Part shown: piece by piece, positions 8,116-16,816 of the stretch | Position numbering within the stretch: the stretch's first letter is position 1 | Layout: the number at the start of each line of letters is the position of its first letter | Assembly (NCBI GenBank): GCA_016283775.1 | Contig: JAEENL010000114.1 | Span: forward strand, 1-64,000 | Source: Lachnospiraceae bacterium | GTDB lineage: Bacteria > Bacillota > Clostridia > Lachnospirales > Lachnospiraceae | Direction of reading: 5' to 3' | DNA: 64,000 nucleotides | Position numbers and translations under genes: made by a program | Notes under the pieces: generated by a model | The model's input: the letters and a program-made list of their open reading frames with translations, nothing else | What the model was told of the DNA's origin: nothing | Databases searched by the model: none

Positions 8116-10585
8116 CCTGAAGCACTTCTTTAGCGTATCTCACCGTTTCCATTGCGTTTGCGGCATATTTGTCCGCATTTATCATCTTTGCGTATTCTTC
8201 TGTAAGGACAGCTCCGCCCACACATACTTTGACATCACGCCCCAGCTCTCTGATCGCTTTGATCGTGTCTGCCATTGCAGGGACGGTCGTTGTCATAAGC
8301 GCGGAAAGACCGACCAGATGAACGTCATATTTAACGACCGCATCGGTGACAGCGGATATCTCAACATCTTTTCCGAGATCTATGACGTCAAATCCATAGT
8401 TTTTAAGCAGTGCGACAACTATGTTCTTCCCGATGTCGTGTATATCGCCTTTTACAGTCGCCATTATGACCTTGGGTCCCTTTGCGGTCTGCTCCGGCAT
8501 GTTCTCCGATACAACGGAAAATGCAGCCTTTGCGGCTTCGGCGGACATAAGGAGCTGCGGAAGATAGAGTTTTTTCTTTTCAAAGCCCTCTCCCACTTCG
8601 TTCAGCGCAGGGATTATGTGGTCGTTCACTATCTCCATCGTATCGCACGCACCGATCAGCGCCTTTGTTTCCGCAGCAGCTTTTTCGGAAAGCCCGCGGA
8701 TTATGGCATTGTAGAGCGGTGATGCGTTTGTAACACCTGTTTTTTCGCTTGCTGAAACTTCATTTTTTTCTGCATTGGAATTCGATGTTACATTTGTCGC
8801 TTCAGTCGTTTTCGCCGCAGTATTTTCCACCAATGTGGGAAGCGAACCGACAAAATCTATATAGCCGAGACAGTTTTCATCTTTTCCGGAAAGTGTGAGG
8901 AAACACTTGAAGGATTTCATCATATCCGTCGAAAAAGGATTCATGATGGCGGCGTCAAGGCCTGCTTCCATCGCCATTGCAAAAAAGACGGATGTGATGA
9001 GCATTCGCTCCGGAAGCCCAAATGAAACATTTGACACACCGAGACTTGTGAGACAACCGAGTCTGTTCTTTATAAGCTTTATCGTATCGATCGTCACTCT
9101 TCCCGCTTTGTTGTCGGAAGATACAGCCATTGCGAGAGGATCGAAAATAAGATCTTTACGTGAGATGCCATACTCTTCCGCACGCTTCACCATCTTTTCA
9201 GCTATCGCAAAACGTCCCTCTGCTGTCTCAGGTATCCCGCTCTCGTCAAGCGTAAGGCATACGACAAGTCCGCCGTATTTTTTTACAAGCGGAAATACCG
9301 CATCCATTACTTCCTGCTTTCCGTTCACGGAATTTATCATAGCTTTTCCGTTGTATATGCGAAGAGCCGCCTCCATCGCAACCGGGTCGCTCGTGTCAAG
9401 CTGCAGCGGAAGGGTTGTCACTGCCTGCAGTTCCTTTGTGACAGAAACAAGCATTTCTTTTTCGTCAAGCTCGGGAAGCCCCACGTTCACGTCAAGTACG
9501 TCAGCGCCGGCATCCTCCTGGGTGACCGCTTCGTTAAGGATGTAGCTCATATCGCTTGCCCTTAATGCTTCTTTAAGCTTCTTTTTTCCTGTGGGATTTA
9601 TCCTCTCTCCTATGAGTATCGGACGTTCTCCGAAAGAAACGCACACACTTCCGGATGTGATCAATCCCGGTATTTCCTTTATCACAGGGAGCAGGGCAAG
9701 GTCACGGGTCTTAAGCACCATCTGCTTAATGTGCTCAGGTGTGGTCCCGCAGCACCCTCCGAGAAGTCTCGCGCCTTTTTTTACGGCTTCCGCAGCCAGG
9801 TTTCCAAAGGTCACGGCGTCGATATCATAACAGGTCTTTCCGTCACGGGTCACGGGAAGTCCTGCGTTTGGCATAAATATAACAGGTACGGAGCTGTTTT
9901 TATAAAGCTCCGGAAGGACTTTAAGCATCTGATCAGGGCCAAGTGAACAGTTCGCGCCGAGCGCCTCCACACCGAGTCCCGTGAGGACCGTGGTCGTTAC
10001 GAGCGGCGATGATCCTGTCATCGTTCTTCCCGACTCATCAAAAACATTACTCACAAAAACAGGCAGGTCACAGCATTCATGCGCGGCGAGCACGGCTGCC
10101 TTTGCTTCGTATATATCGTTCATCGTTTCTATGAGGATATACTCTGCACCGCACTTTGCCGCGATCGAAATGGTTTCCGAAAACAATTCCACTGCACGTT
10201 CAAATTCCATGTCACCGAGGGGTTTCAGGAGTTTTCCGAGAGATCCGATATCCGCGCCGACGTAGAGATCCTTTTGCACAAGGTCGCTCTTTGCCGTGCG
10301 CCTTGCCTCAAAAGCGCATTCCATGCCCCGGCTCACTATGTCTTTAAGCGCATATCTTCCGTCTTTTCCGTCATATTTCAGGGAATTTGCTCCGAACGTA
10401 TTTGCGCTCACCGCATTCGCGCCGGCCTCAAAATAAGACCGTCCGAGTGCCGCGATCTTGTCCGGATGTATGATGTTCCAGGTCTCGGGCAGTTCTCCGG
10501 GGCGTATCCCCCATTCCTGAAGCACCGATCCTGTAGCTCCGTCAAAATAAAATATCCCGCTTTTTATCCTGTCTCTAATGTCCAT
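8108..10585 (-). CDS. metH: Cobalamin-dependent methionine synthase (homocysteine, pterin and B12 domains; no activation domain)
   Basis: [34 protein letters not shown]12 motif [11 protein letters not shown]; ends after the Rossmann-like cobalamin domain. Confidence 0.88.
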   Translation of the reverse strand: MDIRDRIKSGIFYFDGATGSVLQEWGIRPGELPETWNIIHPDKIAALGRSYFEAGANAVSANTFGANSLKYDGKDGRYALKDIVSRGMECAFEARRTAKSDLVQKDLYVGADIGSLGKLLKPLGDMEFERAVELFSETISIAAKCGAEYILIETMNDIYEAKAAVLAAHECCDLPVFVSNVFDESGRTMTGSSPLVTTTVLTGLGVEALGANCSLGPDQMLKVLPELYKNSSVPVIFMPNAGLPVTRDGKTCYDIDAVTFGNLAAEAVKKGARLLGGCCGTTPEHIKQMVLKTRDLALLPVIKEIPGLITSGSVCVSFGERPILIGERINPTGKKKLKEALRASDMSYILNEAVTQEDAGADVLDVNVGLPELDEKEMLVSVTKELQAVTTLPLQLDTSDPVAMEAALRIYNGKAMINSVNGKQEVMDAVFPLVKKYGGLVVCLTLDESGIPETAEGRFAIAEKMVKRAEEYGISRKDLIFDPLAMAVSSDNKAGRVTIDTIKLIKNRLGCLTSLGVSNVSFGLPERMLITSVFFAMAMEAGLDAAIMNPFSTDMMKSFKCFLTLSGKDENCLGYIDFVGSLPTLVENTAAKTTEATNVTSNSNAEKNEVSASEKTGVTNASPLYNAIIRGLSEKAAAETKALIGACDTMEIVNDHIIPALNEVGEGFEKKKLYLPQLLMSAEAAKAAFSVVSENMPEQTAKGPKVIMATVKGDIHDIGKNIVVALLKNYGFDVIDLGKDVEISAVTDAVVKYDVHLVGLSALMTTTVPAMADTIKAIRELGRDVKVCVGGAVLTEEYAKMINADKYAANAMETVRYAKEVLQGE

Positions 10586-10702
10586 TTCCGCTCTCCGAGA
10601 TGTATGTTTATACAGTGATTATATCGTAGTTCGTCGAAAAAACAACCTCGAATGAAGCAAAACATCATAGAAATTTAAGTGGATAATTCCAACGAAAAGC
10701 GA

Positions 10703-10708
10703 TAAAAT
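10703..10708 (+). promoter_or_regulatory. Putative -10 element (TAAAAT; weak -35 TGGATA at 10680-10685) for the ExbB-like operon
   Basis: TGGATA - 17 bp - TAAAAT immediately upstream of the start at 10740. Confidence 0.3.
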
Positions 10709-10739
10709 AATGTTTACATACAAAATGACGAGGTATCAT

Positions 10740-11357
10740 ATGAACTGGAATGCCTTTATTGTGATCATCTACATCTTCATAGGTCTTGGCGCCGCAGCCG
10801 AAGCGGTGTTCTTTTTCCTCGCAAGAAAAAAAGCGCTCGAGATACGTGACTCCGCCCTTGCCGGAAGCCTTACAAGCAAAGCCACGGGTGAGTCGCTGTT
10901 CAAAAAGGTATCCTACAGATCCCGTCAGGATTTCCTTGACGCGTCCAGCCTTTTGAAGCTTCTCTATTCCATATATTCAAATATTTCAGCCATTTTCCCG
11001 CTTCTCGGTATCCTCGGCACCGTCGTTTCTCTCATAAACATGACCGACATGACATCCGCCGCCGAAAGCTTTATGTCCGCACTCGACACCACTCTCTGGG
11101 GCCTTGTCTGCGGTATCCTTTCAAAAATGGCCGATTCCTGGCTTTCTCCTCACTATGAGACTGCGCTCGACGAAGCGGACCTCATAATCCACAACGAGGA
11201 TTGGGTAGCTCCGGAATCCTTCACCGAGGAAGACCAGGCACTTTCGGAAATGAGTAACGGCGCGTCCGCAAAGCCTGCCGTGGACTACAGCCACATCGAT
11301 GTGGATCCCCCGAAGCCCGAAGAGATCAAATCCAAACGCCCCGATGATATCGCATAA
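10740..11357 (+). CDS. MotA/TolQ/ExbB proton channel-like membrane protein
   Basis: FPLLGILGTVVSLINM and ALDTTLWGLVCGILSKM match ExbB/TolQ TM signatures. Confidence 0.75.
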   Translation: MNWNAFIVIIYIFIGLGAAAEAVFFFLARKKALEIRDSALAGSLTSKATGESLFKKVSYRSRQDFLDASSLLKLLYSIYSNISAIFPLLGILGTVVSLINMTDMTSAAESFMSALDTTLWGLVCGILSKMADSWLSPHYETALDEADLIIHNEDWVAPESFTEEDQALSEMSNGASAKPAVDYSHIDVDPPKPEEIKSKRPDDIA

Positions 11358-11402
11358 AGAGCACCGCCTTTTTAATGATCATTGTTTTCAGAAGCGAACG
11401 AT

Positions 11403-12215
11403 ATGAGACACAGAAAACGCTCAAACATAATAATCGAGCTCACTCCCCTGCTTGATGTCATAATGATCCTGATCTTCATCATCATGACAAACAACAGCAA
11501 CAAGGTCATCGAAGCCGAAGCCGCGACAGACCGCGCGAAAACAAATGCCGCAAAAGCCGCCAAGGAGTATGAGGCCATGATCTCGGAAAAAGATCTGGAA
11601 TACTCTTCCGCTCTTGAAGAGCTCAACTCAGAGCTTGAAAGCGTACGCGTTTCCGCGGAGGAAACGGAAGCCGCCAAAGATGCGGAGATCGAGAAGCTGA
11701 CAGAAGACCTGGCGATAGCGGAAGCAAGGCTCGATCTTACGGAGAATCTCAGAGAAGTTGTAAATCAGAATGCAGACAAGATATCAGGATATGACTCACT
11801 GATCAAGGTTGTGAAAGTATTCAACATCAATCTGAGATTCCTGATAGAACAGGATGACTACTTTATAGAGGAACTCAGATACAATTACTCCGGAGATACG
11901 GTAACAGTCAACGAAAAGCGTTCCATCACCATCCTTCACCAATACAACAATCCTGAAGCAAAAAAGGAGAACAACAAAACCTGGGAAAGCGAAAAGAATA
12001 ATCTCTCATACAATCTGAACCGGTGTTTGGATGATTTCATAAAGACCCAGGTCCCGGGCGATGACGGCTCAGCCTTATATATCGTGTTTTCAACTGAGGA
12101 AACGATCGTAGAAACATATAATGCCCTGACCGACAGGATCAAGGAACTTATCAACTCTGATAAATACAGGGATTACAACATAAATCTTGTTTTACCCAAC
12201 AAAAAACAGAACTAA
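11403..12215 (+). CDS. ExbD/TolR-like single-TM protein with long coiled coil
   Basis: RKRSNIIIELTPLLDVIMILIFIIM matches the ExbD/TolR N-terminal TM with conserved Asp; long Ala/Glu coiled-coil region follows. Confidence 0.7.
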   Translation: MRHRKRSNIIIELTPLLDVIMILIFIIMTNNSNKVIEAEAATDRAKTNAAKAAKEYEAMISEKDLEYSSALEELNSELESVRVSAEETEAAKDAEIEKLTEDLAIAEARLDLTENLREVVNQNADKISGYDSLIKVVKVFNINLRFLIEQDDYFIEELRYNYSGDTVTVNEKRSITILHQYNNPEAKKENNKTWESEKNNLSYNLNRCLDDFIKTQVPGDDGSALYIVFSTEETIVETYNALTDRIKELINSDKYRDYNINLVLPNKKQN

Positions 12216-12235
12216 AACACATGGAGGAACCCCAA

Positions 12236-12835
12236 ATGAGACAAACACCACCCCCGCCGGCACCCGTAAACGGACAGCAGCCGCCCAGAACACCCGAAGA
12301 GCGAAAAAGACTTAAGAAAGAGGAACGCATGCGCCACCGTGACAAGAGACGCGCCGGCAGATGGAAAAGAGTTGCCTTTTCACTCATCATAATCCTCATG
12401 CTCCTCGTCATTATCATGCTTCTTTCAGTGCTCGTCGGCTTTGATCCGTTCGGAATAGGCTATGGCAAGGACGGCGGAGGAGTTAAAAACATCAAAGAAG
12501 CCGTTGATATCCTTACCGGAAATGAGGAGGATCCTGCTCCGACTTCCACTCCCGTTCCCACAGAGCCTGCAGCCACATCCACTCCTGCGCCCGCAGAAGA
12601 AGGTGAAAAGACTATAGTCATCAGCATCGAAGGCACAAAGATCTACTATGGCGACATCCCCTGCACGGATGTCAGTGAGCTCAAAGATAACATCATCAAT
12701 GAATATACGATCAATGGCGTTAAAAAGTTTGAAGTCAGCTATACGACCGCTATCGCTTCAAAATATGATGAAGTAAAGGAAGTACTGGACGGACTTCAGG
12801 AAACTCTTGGCATAGAATTCAGCCACACACGCTAG
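12236..12835 (+). CDS. Single-TM protein with Pro-rich N-terminus and ExbD/TolR-like extracytoplasmic C-terminal domain
   Basis: Start MRQTPPPP (or 12221); C-terminal TIVISIEGTKIYYGDIPCTDVSELKDNIINEYTINGVKKFEVSYTTAIASKYDEVKEVLDGLQETLGIEF resembles the ExbD/TolR periplasmic fold pattern. Confidence 0.6.
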   Translation: MRQTPPPPAPVNGQQPPRTPEERKRLKKEERMRHRDKRRAGRWKRVAFSLIIILMLLVIIMLLSVLVGFDPFGIGYGKDGGGVKNIKEAVDILTGNEEDPAPTSTPVPTEPAATSTPAPAEEGEKTIVISIEGTKIYYGDIPCTDVSELKDNIINEYTINGVKKFEVSYTTAIASKYDEVKEVLDGLQETLGIEFSHTR

Positions 12836-12869
12836 ACCGGCATTATAGCGTGCCCATGGCGCGTAGACT

Positions 12870-12907
12870 AAAAAACACAGGCGCAGCTTGTCACGCCTGT
12901 GTTTTTT
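12870..12907. terminator. Bidirectional rho-independent terminator between convergent genes
   Basis: AAAAAACACAGGCG ... CGCCTGTGTTTTTT. Confidence 0.9.
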
Positions 12908-12918
12908 CATGCCGGCTT

Positions 12919-13770
12919 TCACCCGGCAATTTCAATATACTTATTGATCATATCCTTCATCTTGTCATAAGTTCCGGCGCCGTATGCCACATCCATCTGA
13001 GTTTTTGCGTTCTGCATATTTTCCGGTGTCTGAGCTTCGGCAATAAGGAACATGAAATCTCTGGTGCTTTCAAGTTTCTCTTTTCCCTGCATTTTCCCGT
13101 ACTCTTCTCTTTGTTCGGCAGGCAGAGAAGAAAGTCCCAAAATGTACTGCTCCCAGGCGTCAAACAGTTCCCGCATCTTTGCTTTTACAATATCCGAATC
13201 GGGCTCCTCATCCACATACGCGCCGAAAAAGTGAAGCAGTATCACCGATTCCATCGCATTGCGGATCTCTTCTCTCGTATTCTCATCATACCCGATAAAC
13301 GACATGAAATTCACTGCTTTTGAAAAACTGTCGGCAGTGGATACTTTCGACCTGAAATTCTTGGCTTTAAGATATTCCACTTGATTTCTTATCTTTTCGG
13401 AGAATCTGTCAAAAACATCCTGTTCGAATTTCAGAAGGCTTATAACGCTATCGATCCTGTCTCTTTGCTTTTGAAGTTTTTCTATAGCTGTGCCCAGATT
13501 TTCCGAAATGATCTGCACGTTGTCGCCCTGAGCTCCGGAAAGCAGTTCCTTGATCTCTGCGCGCTTATACCCAACATCGCGAAATGTTGCCACGATCCTG
13601 AGCTTATCCACCGCCTTGTCGTCATACAGCCAGTATCCGCCTTCGGTTTTGCTTGTCGGGCTCACTATCCCAAGCCTGTCATACTCCTGCAATGCTTTCC
13701 TTGACAGCCCGGTCTCCTGCACCACTTCACTGAGCTTCCACTCTCTCTTGTTCTCTTTTGCGTTTCCCAT
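12919..13770 (-). CDS. MerR-family transcriptional regulator
   Basis: WKLSEVVQETGLSRKALQEYDRLGIVSPTSKTEGGYWLYDDKAVDKLRIVATFRDVGY: MerR HTH; start MGNAKENK. Confidence 0.85.
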   Translation of the reverse strand: MGNAKENKREWKLSEVVQETGLSRKALQEYDRLGIVSPTSKTEGGYWLYDDKAVDKLRIVATFRDVGYKRAEIKELLSGAQGDNVQIISENLGTAIEKLQKQRDRIDSVISLLKFEQDVFDRFSEKIRNQVEYLKAKNFRSKVSTADSFSKAVNFMSFIGYDENTREEIRNAMESVILLHFFGAYVDEEPDSDIVKAKMRELFDAWEQYILGLSSLPAEQREEYGKMQGKEKLESTRDFMFLIAEAQTPENMQNAKTQMDVAYGAGTYDKMKDMINKYIEIAG

Positions 13771-13822
13771 GTCTGTCTCCTTTACGAATCCTGAAATTAA
13801 CCCGGCCGAGGTTTGCATATAT

Positions 13823-13853
13823 ATAATAAACCTGCTCCTAAGGAGCAGGTCAA
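13823..13853 (-). promoter_or_regulatory. MerR-type promoter/operator with 19-bp spacer and perfect dyad
   Basis: Minus strand TTGACC - 19 bp - TATTAT; ACCTGCTCCT-T-AGGAGCAGGT dyad (13830-13850) fills the spacer. Confidence 0.85.
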
Positions 13854-13872
13854 TAGCTTTTTGAAAATATTT

Positions 13873-14766
13873 TTATTTTTTTCCGATATCATGAAGCGCT
13901 TCCACAAAGCCATCCGTAAGACTTGCCTGTGCCATTTCGGGGTCGGTGAGAGTCTTTATGTATTGGAGCTTTTGAAGGGTCTTCAGATCCGTAACTTCCA
14001 GCGATCCGATCGCCACAGATACGATATTTATCCCGAAACGCTCTTTTGTACGTTCCGTCACTGTATTTACGATCTTCTCTTCTATCTCAGGTATATGCGA
14101 CGGAAATTCACTCGGCCTGATACCCTGCTTCACTGTGTTTGCAAGCGCCTGTTGCATGCAGGAATAAAGTTCTGCCGTCACCTGTTCTTTCAGTTGTTTA
14201 CGAGAATACAGTTTTGAGACATTTCCTGAGACTTTACGGTAAAACACAGCAGGATCGCCGACCCTGAAAGAAAAGACACCGCCAAGCGTCACCGAAGAAT
14301 CTATCGACGCCCCGAGTGCCTGATCACCTATATGCACAGGTACGGGTGAAGGCGTGAGAAACGTATTTCCCATGCATTCCCTGGTATCCACAAAGTAAAT
14401 GCTGTGGACTACCGGCTGAACATCACCGCCTCCGAAGCCTATGCGTGACCAGACATCCTTAAAAAAGCCACGTATACCGCCCGGGTGGTTTTCGTCATAA
14501 AAAACATGCTCACCCGGCTCAGTGCATACATCTATCACTTTTCCCTGTGAGACCACAACGGCTGCCTGCCCGTCAGCGACCACGATCAGCGAGCCGTTCG
14601 TGATCACACGGTCATCTTTACGGTCGTTTGAGCTGTTCTTTCCTGTCTTTTTCTGCCCTCTTAACAGCAGCGACTCGCTTGACAGCGAGTCGCACAGGAA
14701 TATCTCTTTCCATTGTTCTTTTAAAACATTTCCCGCGGAAGTCGCGGTTGCTTTTATTATCCCCAT
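13873..14766 (-). CDS. SPFH domain-containing protein (YdjI/'virion core protein'-type)
   Basis: ITNGSLIVVADGQAAVVVSQGKVIDVCTEPGEHVFYDENHPGG; start overlaps mscL stop (TAATG). Confidence 0.75.
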   Translation of the reverse strand: MGIIKATATSAGNVLKEQWKEIFLCDSLSSESLLLRGQKKTGKNSSNDRKDDRVITNGSLIVVADGQAAVVVSQGKVIDVCTEPGEHVFYDENHPGGIRGFFKDVWSRIGFGGGDVQPVVHSIYFVDTRECMGNTFLTPSPVPVHIGDQALGASIDSSVTLGGVFSFRVGDPAVFYRKVSGNVSKLYSRKQLKEQVTAELYSCMQQALANTVKQGIRPSEFPSHIPEIEEKIVNTVTERTKERFGINIVSVAIGSLEVTDLKTLQKLQYIKTLTDPEMAQASLTDGFVEALHDIGKK

Positions 14767-15254
14767 TACTTAAGATCCGATGTGCAGTGAGGGCACTTTG
14801 TAGCCTTGATGCTGATCTCGCTCTGGCAGAAAGGACAGATCTTTGTCGTAGGCTCTTTCTTCTCTTCCTCGACCTTATCCTTCTTTGCTTTCTCTTCTGC
14901 TTTTGCTCTTACGGTGTTGATGCCCTTGACAATCAGGAATACAACAAATGCCATGATGATGAAGTTGATGAGACCGCCAACGAATGCGCCGTACTTTACA
15001 ACTGCGGCACCTGCAGCTTCCGCATCCGCAAGGGTTGCGTACTTGTTCCCGTCAAGTGAGACAAAAAGCTGCGAGAAGTCGATCTTTCCGGTGAGAAGGC
15101 CAAGCACAGGCATGATGATGTCATTTACGAGTGACGATACCAGCGCGTTGAAAGCCGCACCGATGATCATACCTACGGCCAGGTCGATCATATTGCCCTT
15201 GATCGCGAATTCCTTGAACTCCTTGATAAGTCCTTTCTTTTCTTTCTTAGCCAT
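14766..15254 (-). CDS. mscL: Large-conductance mechanosensitive channel with C-terminal zinc-ribbon
   Basis: GLIKEFKEFAIKGNMIDLAVGMIIGAAFNALVSSLVNDIIMPVLGLL; C-terminal CPFCQSEISIKATKCPHC. Confidence 0.92.
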   Translation of the reverse strand: MAKKEKKGLIKEFKEFAIKGNMIDLAVGMIIGAAFNALVSSLVNDIIMPVLGLLTGKIDFSQLFVSLDGNKYATLADAEAAGAAVVKYGAFVGGLINFIIMAFVVFLIVKGINTVRAKAEEKAKKDKVEEEKKEPTTKICPFCQSEISIKATKCPHCTSDLK

Positions 15255-15274
15255 TTTAACCTCTCCTTTTTGAT

Positions 15275-15868
15275 TTATGTATTTTTGATTCCCATGATCG
15301 CCGTGACCGACTTGGTCGGCGTCATCAGAAGAGAATCCGTGAGACTTAAACCTATGCGTCTGTTTGTGTCAAGAACATTCACGAGATCTTTTTGATAAGA
15401 CAGGTCCAGATCACCGTAACCCGGTGAAAACCTTGGCGTTACTTCTCCTGTTTTTTCTGCGTAAATCTCGCAAAAACTGTCGCACAGGCTTTCTATCGCC
15501 TCGGTGCCGAGTGCATCAAATATAAGCTCGGAAACAGTGGAATCCACTGCCGCGCGTGTCCTCAGCTTATCCGCTCCCGCGCCCACCGTCGCAGCCATCA
15601 GCACAGCGCTGTCACAACCCTCAAGGTGCCTCGCGAGCGCTTTTGACTTAAATACAATGCCCTCAAGCTCTGTCTCCGTGTCCGAAACACGTTTTACCGG
15701 CGCCTCGATGTAAGCAATGCGCCCCGAAAGCTCAGGAAGCAGCTTTTTCTCTGCCTTTTCTATTTTTGAAATGAGTTCCTTCGAAGGCTCTCCGGCCCAC
15801 ATTCCCATATAACGGAGCACATTTTTTTTGTTCAGCGCCCCTATCTCAAGCTTTTCGATCTTAACCAC
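15275..15868 (-). CDS. Vitamin B12-dependent methionine synthase activation-domain protein (split MetH)
   Basis: RFSPGYGDLDLSYQKDLVNVLDTNRRIGLSLTDSLLMTPTKSVTAIMGI matches the MetH reactivation domain. Confidence 0.85.
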   Translation of the reverse strand: MVKIEKLEIGALNKKNVLRYMGMWAGEPSKELISKIEKAEKKLLPELSGRIAYIEAPVKRVSDTETELEGIVFKSKALARHLEGCDSAVLMAATVGAGADKLRTRAAVDSTVSELIFDALGTEAIESLCDSFCEIYAEKTGEVTPRFSPGYGDLDLSYQKDLVNVLDTNRRIGLSLTDSLLMTPTKSVTAIMGIKNT

Positions 15869-16740
15869 TATATCTCCAGTATGCCCTTGAGGTTGTTCTT
15901 TATGCTCTCAGCCACATAAGCGTTGTTCATCGTGTAGAGATGCACCGCGCTCACGCCGTTTGCGATAAGGTCCACGATCTGCTCCGTTGCATAGATTATG
16001 CCGGCCTGCCTCATTGCCTCTGCGTCATGCCCGAAGCGGTCCACCATATATTTAAACTTTAACGGCACCTGAGCACCTGAGAGTTTCAGAGACCTTTCCA
16101 CCTGCTTCACGCTCGTTATCGGCATGATGCCTGCGACTATCGGCACATTTATGCCCGCATCCCTTACTTTGTACAGATAATTCCAATAGACATTGTTGTC
16201 AAAGAACATCTGCGTTGTCAGGAACTCACAGCCCGCGTCGACTTTTTTCTTCATGTTGAGGATATCCTCGCGCTGGCTCTTTGATTCCGGATGGCACTCA
16301 GGATAGCAGGCTCCGCCGATGCATATGCCAGGATCGAATTCCTTTATCTCGCGCACAAGCTCGCTCGCATAGTGATAGTCCCAGTCTCCTGAGTTTACGG
16401 CTCCCTGAGGGATGTCTCCGCGGAGCGCAAGGACATTTTCGATGCCTGCTTCACGTATCGCCTCAAGCTGGTGTCTCACGCCTTCTTTTGTAGAGCTGAT
16501 GCAGGAAAGATGCGCGAGCACAGGGATGTTGAACTTCTTTTGAATGTCGGAAGCGATCTTTACGGTAAACTTGCTCGTGCCGCCGCCGGCGCCGTAAGTC
16601 ACGCTCATAAAATCGGGAGAAAGAGCCGCCACCTGCTCAGTGGCGACCTGTATTGCTTCAAATTTGTCTTCTGTCTTCGGCGGGAACACCTCAAACGAAA
16701 ACGAAATCTTTTCGGATCTGATCTTGTCGATAACCTTCAT
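15868..16740 (-). CDS. metF: Methylenetetrahydrofolate reductase
   Basis: FSFEVFPPKTEDK, SVTYGAGG, HLSCISSTKEGV, ENVLALRGD. Confidence 0.93.
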   Translation of the reverse strand: MKVIDKIRSEKISFSFEVFPPKTEDKFEAIQVATEQVAALSPDFMSVTYGAGGGTSKFTVKIASDIQKKFNIPVLAHLSCISSTKEGVRHQLEAIREAGIENVLALRGDIPQGAVNSGDWDYHYASELVREIKEFDPGICIGGACYPECHPESKSQREDILNMKKKVDAGCEFLTTQMFFDNNVYWNYLYKVRDAGINVPIVAGIMPITSVKQVERSLKLSGAQVPLKFKYMVDRFGHDAEAMRQAGIIYATEQIVDLIANGVSAVHLYTMNNAYVAESIKNNLKGILEI

Positions 16741-16766
16741 TGTATTTCCTCCAATAGTCAGAAAAT

Positions 16767-16795
16767 ATTATAATACACTTGTTCCGGAATGTTAA
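16767..16795 (-). promoter_or_regulatory. Putative promoter for metF operon, embedded in an inverted repeat
   Basis: Minus strand TTAACA - 17 bp - TATAAT; IR AATACACTT/AAGTGTATT at 16772-16802. Confidence 0.55.
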
Positions 16796-16816
16796 GTGTA
16801 TTTTTATGCATTATCA

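Noticed and set aside
8081-8722. Plus-strand 213-aa and other antisense ORFs over metH and ygiQ
   Set aside because: Antisense to strongly supported coding sequence; the same pattern recurs under almost all large minus-strand genes.
10586-10739. SAM/cobalamin riboswitch upstream of metH
   Set aside because: Short (about 150 bp), AT-rich, no recognisable B12-box or SAM aptamer elements.
10740-12835. Zorya-type defence system based on the MotA/ExbB-like gene
   Set aside because: No ZorC, ZorD/ZorE helicase or nuclease genes; neighbours are metH and a MerR regulator, and the second gene has an ExbD-type rather than OmpA/MotB peptidoglycan-binding C-terminus.
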